DNA of 64,000 nucleotides from Pseudomonas sp. FP1742 (GCF_030687145.1 NZ_CP117460.1:2852001-2916000), one strand, 5' to 3'. Numbered from the stretch's first letter, positions 35,989 through 46,543 are shown. Made by a program: numbers and translations. Notes: generated from the letters alone by a model not told the origin.

Positions 35989-36570
35989 ATGAATCAGCCC
36001 TTGTCCCACCATTTGCTGACCATGGCCTATCAGAATGCCTGGGCCAATCACCGATTGGCCAAGGCCTGGCTTCAGCTGAGCCCGGCCGAGCTGGTGGCGC
36101 CGCGAGTCAGTTTTTTCCCCAGCCTGCGCGCGACCCTCAACCACATTCTGACGTGCGACTGGTTCTATGTGGACGCCCTGGAGCGGGAGTTGCGCGGTGA
36201 AGCGCCGCATCCTGATTGCTACGTGTTTTTCAACGAAGACGAGCCGATCACCAACGGCGCCGACCTCAAGCGCGAGCAAGCCCTGGTCGATCGTCGACTG
36301 ATCGCCTACTGCGAGCAATTGCGTGACACAGAGCTCGGGCGAATCGTGACCATCGCGCGCGACACCCCGCAACATGACAGCCGCCTACGCCTGCTGTCCC
36401 ATCTGTTCGAGCACCAGATTCATCATCGCGGGCAGATTCACGCGATGCTCAGCGGCACGTCGGTCAAGCCGCCGCAACTGGACGAGTTTTTCTGTGCCGG
36501 CGAGTCGCAATTGAGGGCCGAGGATTTTGCTGAGCTGGGATGGACCGAGGCCCTGATCTGGGGCGATTGA
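35989..36570 (+). CDS. DinB-family (YfiT-like fold) metal-binding protein
   Basis: A 193-residue four-helix protein of the DinB family. Three His ligands are expected at the helix ends: one in ATLNHILTCDWF and the pair in LFEHQIHHRGQIHAM. Members are thought to be metal-dependent thiol transferases or stress proteins. The start is taken as ATG at 35989 with GGGGG eight bases before; a GTG two codons earlier is possible. It is probably co-transcribed with the ATPase gene upstream. Confidence 0.85.
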   Translation: MNQPLSHHLLTMAYQNAWANHRLAKAWLQLSPAELVAPRVSFFPSLRATLNHILTCDWFYVDALERELRGEAPHPDCYVFFNEDEPITNGADLKREQALVDRRLIAYCEQLRDTELGRIVTIARDTPQHDSRLRLLSHLFEHQIHHRGQIHAMLSGTSVKPPQLDEFFCAGESQLRAEDFAELGWTEALIWGD

Positions 36571-36688
36571 AAGAGAGCGATCACAACAGGATCCAGTTGT
36601 CGGCACCCCGGCGCTCGCGATAAGGTCGCTGGACCTTTCAGTGCGCAAGAGGCGAGCTGGGGCAACTTCAGTGTGATTGAGGGTGGAA

Positions 36689-37180
36689 ATGGAATCCGCA
36701 GAAATTCTTGTGCTTCAGGCCAGTTACACCAACCCGGTGCATGCCGAGGCGATTTGTCTTCTATTGAATCACTACGCCGAAGACCCGATGGGCAGCGGTC
36801 AGCCGTTGCCCGTCAATGTATTGCAGCAATTGCCGGGGGAATTGGCCAAACGGCCCCATGCCTTCAGCGTACTGGCATTTGTCGGCGGCGAGCCGGCGGG
36901 ATTGGTCAATTGCTTCGAAGGCTTTTCGACCTTTGCCTGTCGGCCATTGGTCAACGTGCACGATGTGGTCGTGGTGTCGAAGTTTCGCGGGTTGGGGTTG
37001 AGCCAGAGGATGCTGCACAAAGTCGAGGACATCGCACGTCAGCGCGGCTGCTGCAAAATCACCCTGGAAGTACTGGAAGGCAACCCGGTGGCCCAGGCGT
37101 CTTATGGAAAGTTCGGTTTTTCGCCGGGTATGTTCGACCCCGCACACGGCCGGATGCTGTTCTGGACCAAAGCGCTCTAA
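36689..37180 (+). CDS. GNAT-family N-acetyltransferase
   Basis: A 163-residue acetyltransferase of the GNAT superfamily. The acetyl-CoA-binding motif is VVVVSKFRGLGLSQRMLHKV, followed by KITLEVLEGNPVAQASYGKFGF, the usual motif B. The acceptor is unknown. The ATG at 36689 (MESAEILVL) is chosen because GAGGG lies just upstream; GTG and TTG codons farther upstream are less likely. It is about 118 bases after the DinB-like gene and may be a separate unit. Confidence 0.87.
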   Translation: MESAEILVLQASYTNPVHAEAICLLLNHYAEDPMGSGQPLPVNVLQQLPGELAKRPHAFSVLAFVGGEPAGLVNCFEGFSTFACRPLVNVHDVVVVSKFRGLGLSQRMLHKVEDIARQRGCCKITLEVLEGNPVAQASYGKFGFSPGMFDPAHGRMLFWTKAL

Positions 37181-37199
37181 GTCGTAATCCGCAATCTCT

Positions 37200-37290
37200 G
37201 TGGGGGCGGGCTTGCTCGCGAAAGCGGTATGTCAGGCAACATCAATGTTGACTGTGCCGACGCCTTCGCGGGCAAGCCCGCTCCCACAGG
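37200..37290. repeat. REPIN (REP doublet)
   Basis: Inverted REP units around the core ACATCAATGT, in the reverse orientation to the 27964 copy. It lies in the gap between the GNAT gene and the convergent cptA stop. Confidence 0.92.
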
Positions 37291-37303
37291 TTCCGCGCCA
37301 AAA

Positions 37304-39049
37304 CTACTGCTGAACGACCGCCGGAGTGACAGGCGCACCCTTGGGTTTCATCAGGCTGAAGTCGATCAATGGCCGCTGCTCACGCTCGTAAGGATTGCCG
37401 ATCATCAGTGGCCGAGGCTTGAAGCTGTCGCTGACCAGGCTTTTGCTGTGGTCCAGCTCATCGAAATTCAGGCCGGCCAGATCCGCCCAGGTGTGAATCA
37501 GCTGAGAACTGCTGTACGGCCGTCCGAGGTCGGCGGCAAAACTCCAGTCATGGGTTTCGCGCCATTTCGGCGAAGCCCAGGCCATGAACGGAATGGTGTA
37601 CATCGGCGCGGTCGGCTTGTTCTCGTTGCGGCCCAGGGTGTTGTGGCCAGCGGAGTCGAAGACGTCTTCGCCATGGTCGGAGAGGTACAGCAGGAAGCCG
37701 TTCGGATCGGTCTTGGCGTAGTCCTTGATCAGGCTCGACACCACGAAGTCGTTGTACAGCACTGCGTTGTCATAGCTGTTGTACGTCGGCAACTGATCGT
37801 CGCGCACGCCGTCCGGCACACCTTTGCGATCGGTGAACTTGTTGAAGGTCGGCGGGTAACGGTACTGGTAGCTCATGTGCGTACCGAGCAAATGCACGAC
37901 GATCAGCTTGCGTGGCGCTGCATCGGCCAACGCCTTGTTGAACGGCTCGATCACATCGCCATCGTACTGGGCGGCGTTCTGGTTGCGGTTGTTGTTCAGG
38001 TACACCTGCTCGTCGGTCTGCTCGGAGAAAGTCGTGAGCATGGTGTTGCGCTTGGTCATGGTCTGCTGGTTGGTGATCCAGAAGGTCTTGTAGCCCGCCT
38101 GCTTCATCATGCTGACCAATGACGGCGTCGTCAGGTAGAGGTCCGGATTTTCTTCGTCGGCGAACGTCAGCACCTGCTGCAACGCTTCGATGGTGTAGGG
38201 ACGTGGCGTGATGACGTTATCGAACACCGCCAGTTGGTCCTTGAGCTTGTCCAGTTCCGGGGTGGTTTCCCGCGGGTAGCCGTACAGGCTCATGCGCTGA
38301 CGGTTGGTGGATTCGCCGATCACCAGCACCAGGGTCGCGGGCTGATTGGCCATCGAATCGGTGAAGTTCTTGAGCGGTGGGATCTTGCTGGTGCTGTCGA
38401 GCATGCCTTGCATGTTGGCAAGGGTATCGAGGTAGCGGTGATAGGCCACGGCCATCTGCCACGGCACCGCGGGCTCGATACGGGTTTCGAATTTCTCGAA
38501 GCCGCCGGCCAGGCTGCCGGTGTGCGCGGTCTGCTTGATCAATGGGTAGCCGACCACGGCCAGCAGAATCGCTGTCGCTGCAATCAGCGCTTGAGCGCGT
38601 GGCAGGTACACCGGGCGCAAGCGGGTCCAAAGGAAATACGCGAACGCGGTGTGGGCGAGGAACGCCAGCACCATCCACCAGGCAAAATATTGCGTCATGT
38701 ACTCGCCGGCCTCAGACACGTTCGATTCGAACATGATGAAGATGACGCTCTGGGAAAACTCCTGCTGATAGATGAAGAAATACCCCAGGCTGGCCATCGA
38801 ACAAGCCCACAGCACCACGCCGATCAGCGCGGCCATCATACGAGTTTGTCTGGGGAACAACAGCATCGGCGCGAGCCAGATGGCGCTCATCACAAAAGCC
38901 TGGCGGAACCCGGTAAAACCGGAGGTGCCCGTCAGTTGAATCAGAAGTTGGGTGATACCGGAGAAATACCAGAAGAACAGAAATAACCAGAGAAATCCTG
39001 CCCAATCAAAACCATTCGCAGACGTATTGCTGCGTTTACGCAAAGCCAT
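37304..39049 (-). CDS. cptA: Phosphoethanolamine transferase, CptA type
   Basis: A 581-residue inner-membrane enzyme of the EptA/CptA family that moves phosphoethanolamine from phosphatidylethanolamine to lipid A or core sugars. The N-terminal half has about five membrane segments (residues 15-170). The periplasmic sulfatase-fold domain begins near residue 235, with the metal/nucleophile region VLVIGESTNRQRM (the Thr being the predicted phosphoryl acceptor), VHLLGTHMSY and the metal-binding YLSDHGEDVFD. Such modification lowers surface negative charge and can increase tolerance to cationic peptides. GGAG precedes the ATG at 39049. It is a single gene, with no two-component system beside it. 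Confidence 0.9.
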   Translation of the reverse strand: MALRKRSNTSANGFDWAGFLWLFLFFWYFSGITQLLIQLTGTSGFTGFRQAFVMSAIWLAPMLLFPRQTRMMAALIGVVLWACSMASLGYFFIYQQEFSQSVIFIMFESNVSEAGEYMTQYFAWWMVLAFLAHTAFAYFLWTRLRPVYLPRAQALIAATAILLAVVGYPLIKQTAHTGSLAGGFEKFETRIEPAVPWQMAVAYHRYLDTLANMQGMLDSTSKIPPLKNFTDSMANQPATLVLVIGESTNRQRMSLYGYPRETTPELDKLKDQLAVFDNVITPRPYTIEALQQVLTFADEENPDLYLTTPSLVSMMKQAGYKTFWITNQQTMTKRNTMLTTFSEQTDEQVYLNNNRNQNAAQYDGDVIEPFNKALADAAPRKLIVVHLLGTHMSYQYRYPPTFNKFTDRKGVPDGVRDDQLPTYNSYDNAVLYNDFVVSSLIKDYAKTDPNGFLLYLSDHGEDVFDSAGHNTLGRNENKPTAPMYTIPFMAWASPKWRETHDWSFAADLGRPYSSSQLIHTWADLAGLNFDELDHSKSLVSDSFKPRPLMIGNPYEREQRPLIDFSLMKPKGAPVTPAVVQQ

Positions 39050-39242
39050 TCAACACTCCAGCCTGATGATCGGCCGTCGGCACTCTCCTTGTCACAGACG
39101 AACGGATGCCGCACGCAAATCGAGCGGCCATAATGCGCCGGATTATCGCCAGGCAAATGTGAAAAATTTGTGAGTTGTCGCGGCGGACAGGATCGCAGCG
39201 AGTCAGAAACAGCAGTGGCTGTTTCCGACTCAAGAGAGGAGG

Positions 39243-39425
39243 TCAGGCGTGGGGAGCACGTTGGGTGACGGGTAAGGGCTGAACCTGATTGCCTTGGGTC
39301 AGCATGCGCAACTGCGCGACTTCCCGCTTCAACTGATCACGCTCGTCTTTCAACTGACGCAGTTCATCGCGGCGGATCGTGACGTAAAGGGTTTGTGCTG
39401 GCAGTGCAGTGTGTACGGTGCCCAT
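39243..39425 (-). CDS. Small coiled-coil protein (60 residues)
   Basis: A short soluble protein whose middle is a heptad-rich coiled coil (DELRQLKDERDQLKREVAQL). A Shine-Dalgarno GAGGTGA lies just before the ATG at 39425, which supports a real gene. No function is recognised; the length and pattern suggest a small accessory or regulatory protein. Confidence 0.68.
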   Translation of the reverse strand: MGTVHTALPAQTLYVTIRRDELRQLKDERDQLKREVAQLRMLTQGNQVQPLPVTQRAPHA

Positions 39426-39697
39426 TGCTCACCTCGCAAATGGCTGTCTCAACTGTAAGTCGGCTCCCGAAATCGGGTGCTCACTTACTATCGGCGCCAA
39501 TTTTGATTTCTTTTGCCCCTGAAGGGAACTTTTTTATTTTTCATGGTCGTTGTGTCTTCGGCACGATTCCCGGCGTTATCAATCTGGATCGGGCACAATG
39601 CCCGGAAACTTCATCCCGCCGCTCTGGACTAACCTTCACTAGTCGCGTTGGGCTATAACCTTTGACACACTTTATTTGTAGTAGGGAGCATCAGTAC

Positions 39698-40678
39698 ATG
39701 CAACTCGGGATTATTGGACTGGGCCGCATGGGCGGTAATATTGCACGGCGCCTGATGCTCAACGGGCACACCACCGTTGTTTACGACCGCAATACCGCCT
39801 TTGTCGACACCCTGGTTGAAGAAGGCGCCACCGGGGTGGCCGACTTGCCAGCCCTGGTCGCTGGCCTGGCCAAGCCTCGCGCGGTATGGGTGATGTTGCC
39901 CGCCGGCGCGCCGACCGAAGACACCATCGACACCTTGAGCACCTTGCTTGAAGCGGGCGATACCATCATCGACGGCGGCAACACTTTTTATAAAGATGAC
40001 ATCCGCCGGGCCAAAACCCTGTCGGAAAAAGGCTTGCACTATATCGACGTCGGCACCTCCGGCGGCGTCTGGGGCCTGGAGCGTGGCTACTGCATGATGA
40101 TCGGCGGCGATGCCGAGACGGTTAAGCGTCTTGACCCGTTGTTCGAGTCTCTGGCCCCGGGCCTGGGCGACATCCCGCGCACCAAGGATCGCCGTTCCGA
40201 TGACGATCGCGCCGAGCGCGGTTATATCCACGCGGGCCCCGCCGGTGCCGGGCACTTCGTCAAGATGATCCATAACGGTATCGAGTACGGAATGATGCAG
40301 GCCTTCGCCGAAGGCTTCGACATCCTCAAGACCAAGGCCAGCACCCACCTGCCGGAAGATCAGCGTTTCGACCTCAACGTGGCGGACATCGCTGAAGTCT
40401 GGCGTCGTGGCAGCGTGGTCTCGTCCTGGCTGCTCGACCTGACCGCCGATGCGCTGGCGTCCGATCCGAAACTCGACGGCTACTCGGGTGAAGTGGCCGA
40501 CAGCGGTGAAGGGCGCTGGACCATCGAAGCCGCCATGGAACAAGCGGTGCCGGTACCGGTGCTGTCGAACTCGCTGTTCTCTCGCTACCGTTCGCGCGGG
40601 CAAGGCAACTTTGGCGACAAAATTCTCTCGGCCCAGCGCTTCGGTTTCGGCGGTCATGTGGAGACTGCGAAAAAATGA
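39698..40678 (+). CDS. gnd: 6-phosphogluconate dehydrogenase, decarboxylating (short type)
   Basis: A 326-residue enzyme converting 6-phosphogluconate to ribulose 5-phosphate and CO2 with reduction of NAD(P)+. The Rossmann motif is [13 protein letters not shown], the substrate motif [13 protein letters not shown] and the catalytic Lys/His region [13 protein letters not shown]. It is about 140 residues shorter than E. coli Gnd, which is typical of the GntZ/YqeC-like, often NAD-preferring form. The start at 39698 has GGGAG upstream; a longer reading to 39662 has none. It overlaps zwf by four bases (ATGA), so the operon is gnd-zwf-HAD. Confidence 0.93.
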   Translation: MQLGIIGLGRMGGNIARRLMLNGHTTVVYDRNTAFVDTLVEEGATGVADLPALVAGLAKPRAVWVMLPAGAPTEDTIDTLSTLLEAGDTIIDGGNTFYKDDIRRAKTLSEKGLHYIDVGTSGGVWGLERGYCMMIGGDAETVKRLDPLFESLAPGLGDIPRTKDRRSDDDRAERGYIHAGPAGAGHFVKMIHNGIEYGMMQAFAEGFDILKTKASTHLPEDQRFDLNVADIAEVWRRGSVVSSWLLDLTADALASDPKLDGYSGEVADSGEGRWTIEAAMEQAVPVPVLSNSLFSRYRSRGQGNFGDKILSAQRFGFGGHVETAKK

Positions 40679-42198
40679 CCCACGTGATCCGCAGGAAATC
40701 CAAGGCAGAACCCGCACCGCCCACCACGCTGTTTCTGTTCGGTGCCCATGGTGATCTGGTCAAGCGCCTGCTGATGCCGGCGCTGTACAACCTGAGTCGC
40801 GATGGTTTGCTGGGGAATGGACTGCGGATCGTTGGCGTTGATCACAACGCCATCAGTGACGAAGCCTTTGCCAAAAAACTCGAAGATTTCATTCGGGCGG
40901 AAGTGGCGGCCAAGGTCGGCAAGGGCGATCAAGCCCTTGATCCGGCGTTGTGGGCCAAATTGGCCAAACACATCAGCTACGTCCAGGGCGATTTCCTGGA
41001 TGAACGCACCTATGACGCCCTGGCGGCGAAAATCGACGCCAGCGGCACCGGTAACGCCATCTTCTACCTGGCCACCGCCCCGCGCTTTTTCAGCGAAGTG
41101 GTGCGGCGTCTCGGTGCTGCCGGATTGTTGCAAGAAGCCCCTGAAGCGTTCAGAAGGGTGGTGATCGAAAAACCTTTCGGTTCCGACCTGTACACCGCCG
41201 AAGCCTTGAACGCCTGCTTGCTCAAGGTGATGACGGAAAAGCAGATATTCCGCATCGATCACTATCTGGGCAAGGAAACCGTGCAGAACATCCTGGTCAG
41301 CCGGTTCTCCAACAGCCTGTTCGAAGCCTTCTGGAACAACCATTACATCGACCACGTACAAATCACCGCCGCTGAAACCGTCGGCGTGGAAACCCGTGGC
41401 AGTTTTTATGAGGTCACCGGCGCCCTGCGGGACATGGTGCCTAATCACCTGTTCCAATTATTGGCGATGGTGGCCATGGAACCACCGGCCGCTTTCGGCG
41501 CCGACGCGGTACGCGGCGAGAAGGCCAAAGTCATCGGCGCGATTCGCCCCTGGTCGACCGAGGAAGCGCGAGCCAACTCGGTGCGGGGCCAATACACCGC
41601 CGGCGAGATCGATGGCCATTCACTGCGCGGTTATCGTGAGGAAGCCAACGTAGCGCCCGACAGCACCACTGAAACCTATGTCGCGCTCAAAGTGATGATC
41701 GACAACTGGCGCTGGGTCGGCGTGCCGTTTTACCTGCGTACCGGCAAGCGCATGAGCGTGCGCGATACCGAGATCGTCATTTGCTTCAAACCGGCGCCGT
41801 ACGCGCAGTTCCGCGATACCGAAGTCGAAGAGTTGCAGCCGACCTATCTGCGGATCCAGATCCAGCCCAACGAAGGCATGTGGTTCGACCTGCTGGCCAA
41901 ACGGCCGGGACCGGCGTTGAACATGGCCAATATCGAACTGGGTTTTGCCTACAGGGATTTCTTTGAAATGCAGCCGTCCACCGGCTACGAAACCTTGATC
42001 TACGATTGCCTGACCGGCGATCAGACGCTGTTCCAGCGTGCCGACAACATCGAGAACGGCTGGCGCGCCGTGCAGCCGTTCCTCGACGCCTGGGAGCAGG
42101 ACGCGACGGTGCAGGACTATGCGGCCGGTGAAGACGGGCCACAGGCCGCTGACGAGCTGCTGGCCCGCGATGGTCGCGTATGGCATAGCGTCGGATGA
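40675..42198 (+). CDS. zwf: Glucose-6-phosphate 1-dehydrogenase
   Basis: A 507-residue enzyme that oxidises glucose 6-phosphate to 6-phosphogluconolactone, feeding both the pentose phosphate and Entner-Doudoroff routes. The coenzyme loop is GAHGDLVKR, and the substrate/active-site motif is RIDHYLGKE. Further family signatures are KPFG after VVIEK, and YLRTGKRM. It overlaps gnd upstream and the HAD gene downstream by four bases each. Pseudomonads usually carry several zwf copies; this one is the copy that travels with gnd. Whether it prefers NAD or NADP cannot be told. Confidence 0.95.
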   Translation: MTHVIRRKSKAEPAPPTTLFLFGAHGDLVKRLLMPALYNLSRDGLLGNGLRIVGVDHNAISDEAFAKKLEDFIRAEVAAKVGKGDQALDPALWAKLAKHISYVQGDFLDERTYDALAAKIDASGTGNAIFYLATAPRFFSEVVRRLGAAGLLQEAPEAFRRVVIEKPFGSDLYTAEALNACLLKVMTEKQIFRIDHYLGKETVQNILVSRFSNSLFEAFWNNHYIDHVQITAAETVGVETRGSFYEVTGALRDMVPNHLFQLLAMVAMEPPAAFGADAVRGEKAKVIGAIRPWSTEEARANSVRGQYTAGEIDGHSLRGYREEANVAPDSTTETYVALKVMIDNWRWVGVPFYLRTGKRMSVRDTEIVICFKPAPYAQFRDTEVEELQPTYLRIQIQPNEGMWFDLLAKRPGPALNMANIELGFAYRDFFEMQPSTGYETLIYDCLTGDQTLFQRADNIENGWRAVQPFLDAWEQDATVQDYAAGEDGPQAADELLARDGRVWHSVG

Positions 42199-43016
42199 GT
42201 GACGTCACGCGACAACCCATCCGTTTTCTGCTCAGCGACATGGACGGCACGTTGTTGCTGCCCGATCACAGCCTCAGTCAGCGCACGATCGAGGCGGTCT
42301 GTGCCTTGCGTGAAGCCGGTGTGCTGTTCAGTCTGGCCACCGGGCGTCCGCCCAAAGCCATGTTGCAGCAGATCGAAGCCCTGGGCGTCGATCTGCCGAC
42401 GGCGGCGTTCAATGGCGGCACCATCGTCAACCCTGACGGCAGTTTGCTGGTTGCGCATTATTTGCCGGCAACGGCGGCGCTGAAAGCTTTGGCGCTATTT
42501 GCCGATCAGCCGGACATTGAAGTATGGGTGTTCAGTGGTGGCGACTGGCTGTTGAAGGACCCGTATGGCCCGATGGTCCCGCGAGAGCAACATGGCCTGG
42601 GTTATCCGCCGGTGGTGGTCGAGACTTTCGAGCCTTGCCTGGCGCGTATCGACAAGATCGTCGCTGCCAGCAATAACACCGAACTGTTGATCGAGCTGGA
42701 AGCGCGGTTGCTGTCCATGGTCGAAGGGCAGGCGCAGGTTTCGCGCTCGCAGCCGGTCTATCTGGACGTGACCGCGATGCAGGCAAACAAGGGCGCAGCG
42801 CTGGCGACGCTGGCCGGGTTTCTCGGGGTGTCGCTGGATCAGACCGCCGCCATGGGCGACGGCGGCAATGACCCGGCGATGTTTCATCAGGCCGGGTTGT
42901 CGATCGCCATGGGGCAGGCGGAAGAGGCCGTGAAGCGCCAGGCTGACGTGGTGACCGGGGCCAATACCGAAGACGGCGCGGCCCAGGCGATCGAGCGATA
43001 CATCCTGCCTCGATAA
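42195..43016 (+). CDS. HAD-superfamily Cof-type sugar phosphatase
   Basis: A 273-residue HAD hydrolase of the Cof/YbiV subgroup. Motif I is SDMDGTLLL, with Asp nucleophile and acid. Motif II is in FSLATGRPP, the Lys of motif III is in ANKGAALATL and motif IV is MGDGGNDPAMF. A C2B cap lies between motifs II and III. Relatives remove phosphate from sugar phosphates or flavin nucleotides. Its overlap with zwf (ATGA at 42195) places it in the pentose-phosphate operon, where it may dephosphorylate a sugar phosphate or gluconolactone-type intermediate; that assignment is inference. Confidence 0.88.
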   Translation: MSDVTRQPIRFLLSDMDGTLLLPDHSLSQRTIEAVCALREAGVLFSLATGRPPKAMLQQIEALGVDLPTAAFNGGTIVNPDGSLLVAHYLPATAALKALALFADQPDIEVWVFSGGDWLLKDPYGPMVPREQHGLGYPPVVVETFEPCLARIDKIVAASNNTELLIELEARLLSMVEGQAQVSRSQPVYLDVTAMQANKGAALATLAGFLGVSLDQTAAMGDGGNDPAMFHQAGLSIAMGQAEEAVKRQADVVTGANTEDGAAQAIERYILPR

Positions 43017-43030
43017 ACACGCAAAACCAA

Positions 43031-43121
43031 TGTGGGAGCGGGCTTGCTCGTGAAGGGGGCCAGTCAGTCAACATTGATGTTGGATGACACACCACTTTCA
43101 CGAGCAAACCCGCTCCCACAT
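43031..43121. repeat. REPIN (REP doublet)
   Basis: TGTGGGAGCGGGCTTGCTCG and its inverted partner flank a spacer with TCAACATTGATGT. It lies between the convergent HAD and nhaB stops. Confidence 0.92.
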
Positions 43122-43132
43122 TTTGTTCAGGG

Positions 43133-44635
43133 TTACAGCCAGTAGCTTACGGCGTACCAGCCAAGAACCCCCATCACCACGGTGTAAGGCAATGCCATCC
43201 ACACCATTCGTCCGTACGACAGGCGAATCAGCGGTGCAATCGCCGAGGTCAGCAGGAACAGGAACGCCGCCTGACCATTGGGCGTCGCCACGCTCGGCAG
43301 GTTCGTGCCGGTATTGATCGCAATGGCCAGGGTTTCAAAGTGTTCGCGGCTCATGTGGCCGGAGATGAATGCCTGTTTCACTTCGGTGATGTAAATGGTC
43401 GCCACGAACACGTTGTCGCTGATGGCCGACAGCAGGCCATTGGCAATAAACAACATGCCCGGCTGTTGATCCGCCGGCAGGGCCAATACCCACTGGATCA
43501 GCGGCGCGAACAGTTGCTGATCGTGAATCACCGCCACCACTGCGAAAAATACCACCAGCAGCGAGGTGAACGGCATGGCGTCCTTGAAGGCGTTGCCCAG
43601 GCGGTGCTCGTCGGTGATGCCGGTGAACGCGGTAATCAGCACGATGACCATCAAACCGATCAAGCCGACTTCGGCGACGTGAAACGCCAGCCCGGCAATC
43701 AGTATCAGGGCCGCCGCCCCTTGAACCAGCAATGCCGCACGCTGACGCGACGTACGCTCGGCGTTGTCTTCGGCGGCGTAGTTGGCCAGCACCACGCGCA
43801 CGTTGTCCGGCAGCAGCGTGCCATAACCGAACCAGCGCAGTTTCTCCAGCAGCACACAGGTCACAAGGCCGGCTGCCAGCACCGGCAACGACACCGGGGC
43901 GACCTTCAGAAAGAACTCGGCGAAGTGCCAGCCCATCTCATGGCCGATCAGCAGGTTTTGCGGCTCGCCAACCAGCGTGCAAACACCACCCAGTGCAGTG
44001 CCGACCGCGCCGTGCATCAGCAGGCTGCGCAGGAAGGCGCGGAATTGTTCGAGGTCGGCATGGTGGAGGGTGGGCAAATGCTGGTCATCGGCGAACTCGC
44101 TGTCTTGACGCGGATCGTTGCCCGAGGCGACGCGGTGGTACACCGAATAAAACCCCACGGCCGCGCTGATGATCACCGCCGTCACGGTCAACGCATCGAG
44201 AAACGCCGAGAGAAACGCTGACAGGAAACAGAACATCAATGCCAGCAGCGCCTTGGAGCGAACCCCCAGCAGCAGGCGCGAGAACAGAAACAGCAGCAGG
44301 TCTTTCATGAAGTAGATGCCCGCCACCATGAACATCAGCAGCAGGATCACCGGAAAATTGTGCACCAGTTCGTCATAGAGCGCCTGGGGCGTGGTCATTT
44401 TCAGCAGCAGTGCTTCGATCAGCAGCAACCCGCCGGGCATCAACGGGTAACACTTGAGCGCCATGGCCAGGGTGAATATGAACTCCAGCACCAACAACCA
44501 GCCGGCCGCCACCGGACCGATCGTCCACAACACCAGGGCGTTGAGAAGCAGAAAACCGACGATGCTCGCTTTGTACCAGCGGGGTGAGTGCCCGAGAAAG
44601 TTGTGTGCGAAGGCCTGGGCCATTGAGCCGGACAT
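43133..44635 (-). CDS. nhaB: Na+/H+ antiporter NhaB
   Basis: A 500-residue inner-membrane antiporter exchanging sodium for protons, for pH and salt homeostasis. It has about 12 hydrophobic segments. NhaB-type motifs include [53 protein letters not shown] and [18 protein letters not shown]; the buried Asp residues in FLDALT and SDNVF are the likely ion sites. AAGGAG lies seven bases before the ATG at 44635. Single-gene unit. Confidence 0.95.
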   Translation of the reverse strand: MSGSMAQAFAHNFLGHSPRWYKASIVGFLLLNALVLWTIGPVAAGWLLVLEFIFTLAMALKCYPLMPGGLLLIEALLLKMTTPQALYDELVHNFPVILLLMFMVAGIYFMKDLLLFLFSRLLLGVRSKALLALMFCFLSAFLSAFLDALTVTAVIISAAVGFYSVYHRVASGNDPRQDSEFADDQHLPTLHHADLEQFRAFLRSLLMHGAVGTALGGVCTLVGEPQNLLIGHEMGWHFAEFFLKVAPVSLPVLAAGLVTCVLLEKLRWFGYGTLLPDNVRVVLANYAAEDNAERTSRQRAALLVQGAAALILIAGLAFHVAEVGLIGLMVIVLITAFTGITDEHRLGNAFKDAMPFTSLLVVFFAVVAVIHDQQLFAPLIQWVLALPADQQPGMLFIANGLLSAISDNVFVATIYITEVKQAFISGHMSREHFETLAIAINTGTNLPSVATPNGQAAFLFLLTSAIAPLIRLSYGRMVWMALPYTVVMGVLGWYAVSYWL

Positions 44636-44713
44636 CGGCTACTCCTTGTATTAAGAAGCGCGCAACTTGCCGTAAGCGAAAGGGAAGATCAAGTGCAGGA
44701 AAAAGATGTCGGT

Positions 44714-46003
44714 CTAGTGTTGATAGCGCGCGACGACAGCGCGGTAGTTTCCGTCCAGTGAATAGCCGCCGACGACGATACAACCATCGGCCTGCACGGC
44801 CAAAGAAGTGGCGGTGTCCGGACCACGACTCAGGCGTGTGCGGACCCAGCCCTGGCCATTGGCGAAGCTGCAATCCAGTGCCCCGCTGGGTAAATACCGG
44901 GCGAGAATGAAATCGCCTTCGAGCCCCCCGACCGTCGCTCCGACAGCCAGTACCCGACCGTCCGGTTGTACCTGGGCGGCGGTCCACTGGCAGCCGCTAT
45001 GACCGATTTCCAACAGTTGGGGCTGGCCGCCATTGCGGTGAATGTCTGGCCGGCCATTGCTGTGAAGGTTCAGTGCGAGGCAGTGCGTTGGCTCGCGACT
45101 GCCGCCAAAACAATGTAAATCACCATTTTCGTGCTGGACGATCTGGCAGACCTGGGCGCTGTGGCCCCAGGCCTTGAAGGTCATGAAACCATCCACGGCG
45201 AAGCCGTCATCCAGCCGGCCATCGGAGTGATAACGCGCCAGCAAACCTTCCTCGGGAAAATTGATCGATCCGCCCACCAGGACTCGGCCATCGCGTTGCA
45301 CCATCAGGCTGTTGAGCCAGGTGTTCATCAGCAAGTGCCGGACCATGACAAAACCGCGACCGTTGAAGGTGTTGTCCAGCGAGCCGTCGGCATTGAGCCT
45401 TATCAACATGCCGACGTGATCGGCCAGTTCGAAGTGATGATTGGCCAGCAGCAGGATTCGACCGTCGTCCTGCACGCAGACATCACAGGCTTCGGTCCCC
45501 GATACACCGGGGGGTAGCCAGGCGTCGCGAGCGCCCTGGGAAAGATTCCCCGGCAGGCGCACTACGCAGCGGCCATGGTCGCCAAAATCCTCGATCAGGC
45601 AGCCTCGCTGATCAAACATGGCCAAGGCGGGCAGTGTACTGTGAGCATTTTCATAGTGCAGGCCAGCCACCAGAATGTGCCCGTCGGCCAGCAGCCGCAC
45701 CGTGCCCGCCATGCCCTCGTAGCCGTGGGCGAACTGCCCGATGATGCTGCCTTGTTTGCCGAATGTCAGATCCGCCGAGCCGTCCTCAAGCAGGCGCGCC
45801 AGGCCAAAGCGGCTGCCACCCGGCGTGCCGACCTTGGCTGCCACCAGTATTCGGCCGGCAGGGTCAATCGCGACACCATTGACCCTGCTGGAGGTGCTGC
45901 CGGCGAAATACACTTGAGTCTTGCCGCTGCCGGCGAAATGGGCATCGAGTTGCCCGGCGTCATTCACCGTCACCGGTATGGCAAAAGCAGTCTGGAATGA
46001 CAT
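44714..46003 (-). CDS. Delta-60 repeat beta-propeller protein
   Basis: A 429-residue protein built of about seven repeats of roughly 55-60 residues. Each has a GRILVA-like strand (GRILVAAKVG, GHILVAGLHY, GRILLLANHH, GRVLVGGSIN, GDLHCFGGSR, GRVLAVGATV, GCIVVGGYSL) and most end in a DGSLDxxF-like turn. This is the delta-60 repeat family and would fold as a seven-bladed propeller. No signal peptide is visible, so the compartment is uncertain. ATG at 46003 has AAGGAG upstream; the frame continues to 46102 without repeat similarity. Function is unknown, presumably ligand or protein binding. Confidence 0.8.
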   Translation of the reverse strand: MSFQTAFAIPVTVNDAGQLDAHFAGSGKTQVYFAGSTSSRVNGVAIDPAGRILVAAKVGTPGGSRFGLARLLEDGSADLTFGKQGSIIGQFAHGYEGMAGTVRLLADGHILVAGLHYENAHSTLPALAMFDQRGCLIEDFGDHGRCVVRLPGNLSQGARDAWLPPGVSGTEACDVCVQDDGRILLLANHHFELADHVGMLIRLNADGSLDNTFNGRGFVMVRHLLMNTWLNSLMVQRDGRVLVGGSINFPEEGLLARYHSDGRLDDGFAVDGFMTFKAWGHSAQVCQIVQHENGDLHCFGGSREPTHCLALNLHSNGRPDIHRNGGQPQLLEIGHSGCQWTAAQVQPDGRVLAVGATVGGLEGDFILARYLPSGALDCSFANGQGWVRTRLSRGPDTATSLAVQADGCIVVGGYSLDGNYRAVVARYQH

Positions 46004-46244
46004 GCACGCATCTCCTTGCCAGTCGTCCTTGTCCGGGTGCCCGGAGGGGGACTGTCTGAGCAGAACATTCAATCCCTGAATGCGATGATGCACAACTGCC
46101 ATTACTCTCGGGAGGCAGGGCGTTTTGTGCCAGAACAGTGTCTTTTCGAACCACTGACAAGCCTGCCAAGTAATCTGACGAGTTAGAAGATGAAAAAGAG
46201 GAGTGGCTGACTATAGAAAACCGTCAACTAAGGGGAGCGAGGGA

Positions 46245-46270
46245 CGCGGATTACCGGGCGGTAATCCGCG
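46245..46270. other. Perfect stem-loop after small gene
   Basis: CGCGGATTACC and GGTAATCCGCG form a perfect 11-base stem with a GGGC loop, just past the stop at 46277. The run of A after it on the plus strand would put the T-run before the stem on the minus strand, so it is not a canonical terminator, but it may stabilise or end the transcript. Confidence 0.5.
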
Positions 46271-46276
46271 AAAAAA

Positions 46277-46543
46277 TCAATGCGGCATGGACCATGATTG
46301 CAGTTTGTAGCCTTCCTCGCTCAACTCGGCGCGAGCTTGTTCCAGCACGTGTTCGAGTTGTTCCGGATCGGAATAGGCGCTGCTGGGAATCTGTTTGCGG
46401 CTGATGCGAGTGTTAGTGCGATCGATGATGGTCAGGCTGAGCTCGCCATTACCGTCTTGTGGCGCCCAGGCCACGCATTGAAAGGGTTGGAATGCGCGGT
46501 CGGCAATCAAAAGAGCTTCGTTGATACGGAGCGGGGCGTTCAT
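46277..46543 (-). CDS. Small uncharacterised protein (88 residues)
   Basis: A soluble protein starting MNAPLRINEALLIADRAFQP with one predicted beta-sheet region (GELSLTIIDRTNTRISRKQI) and a C-terminal helix (LEHVLEQARAELSEEGY). AGAGAAG lies before the ATG at 46543. No family is recognised with certainty. It resembles small conserved pseudomonad proteins with no known role. Confidence 0.72.
   Translation of the reverse strand: MNAPLRINEALLIADRAFQPFQCVAWAPQDGNGELSLTIIDRTNTRISRKQIPSSAYSDPEQLEHVLEQARAELSEEGYKLQSWSMPH

Noticed and set aside
46245..46270. Perfect stem-loop considered as a terminator
   Set aside because: The run of A follows it on the plus strand and the run of T precedes it on the minus strand, so neither direction has the stem-then-T order.
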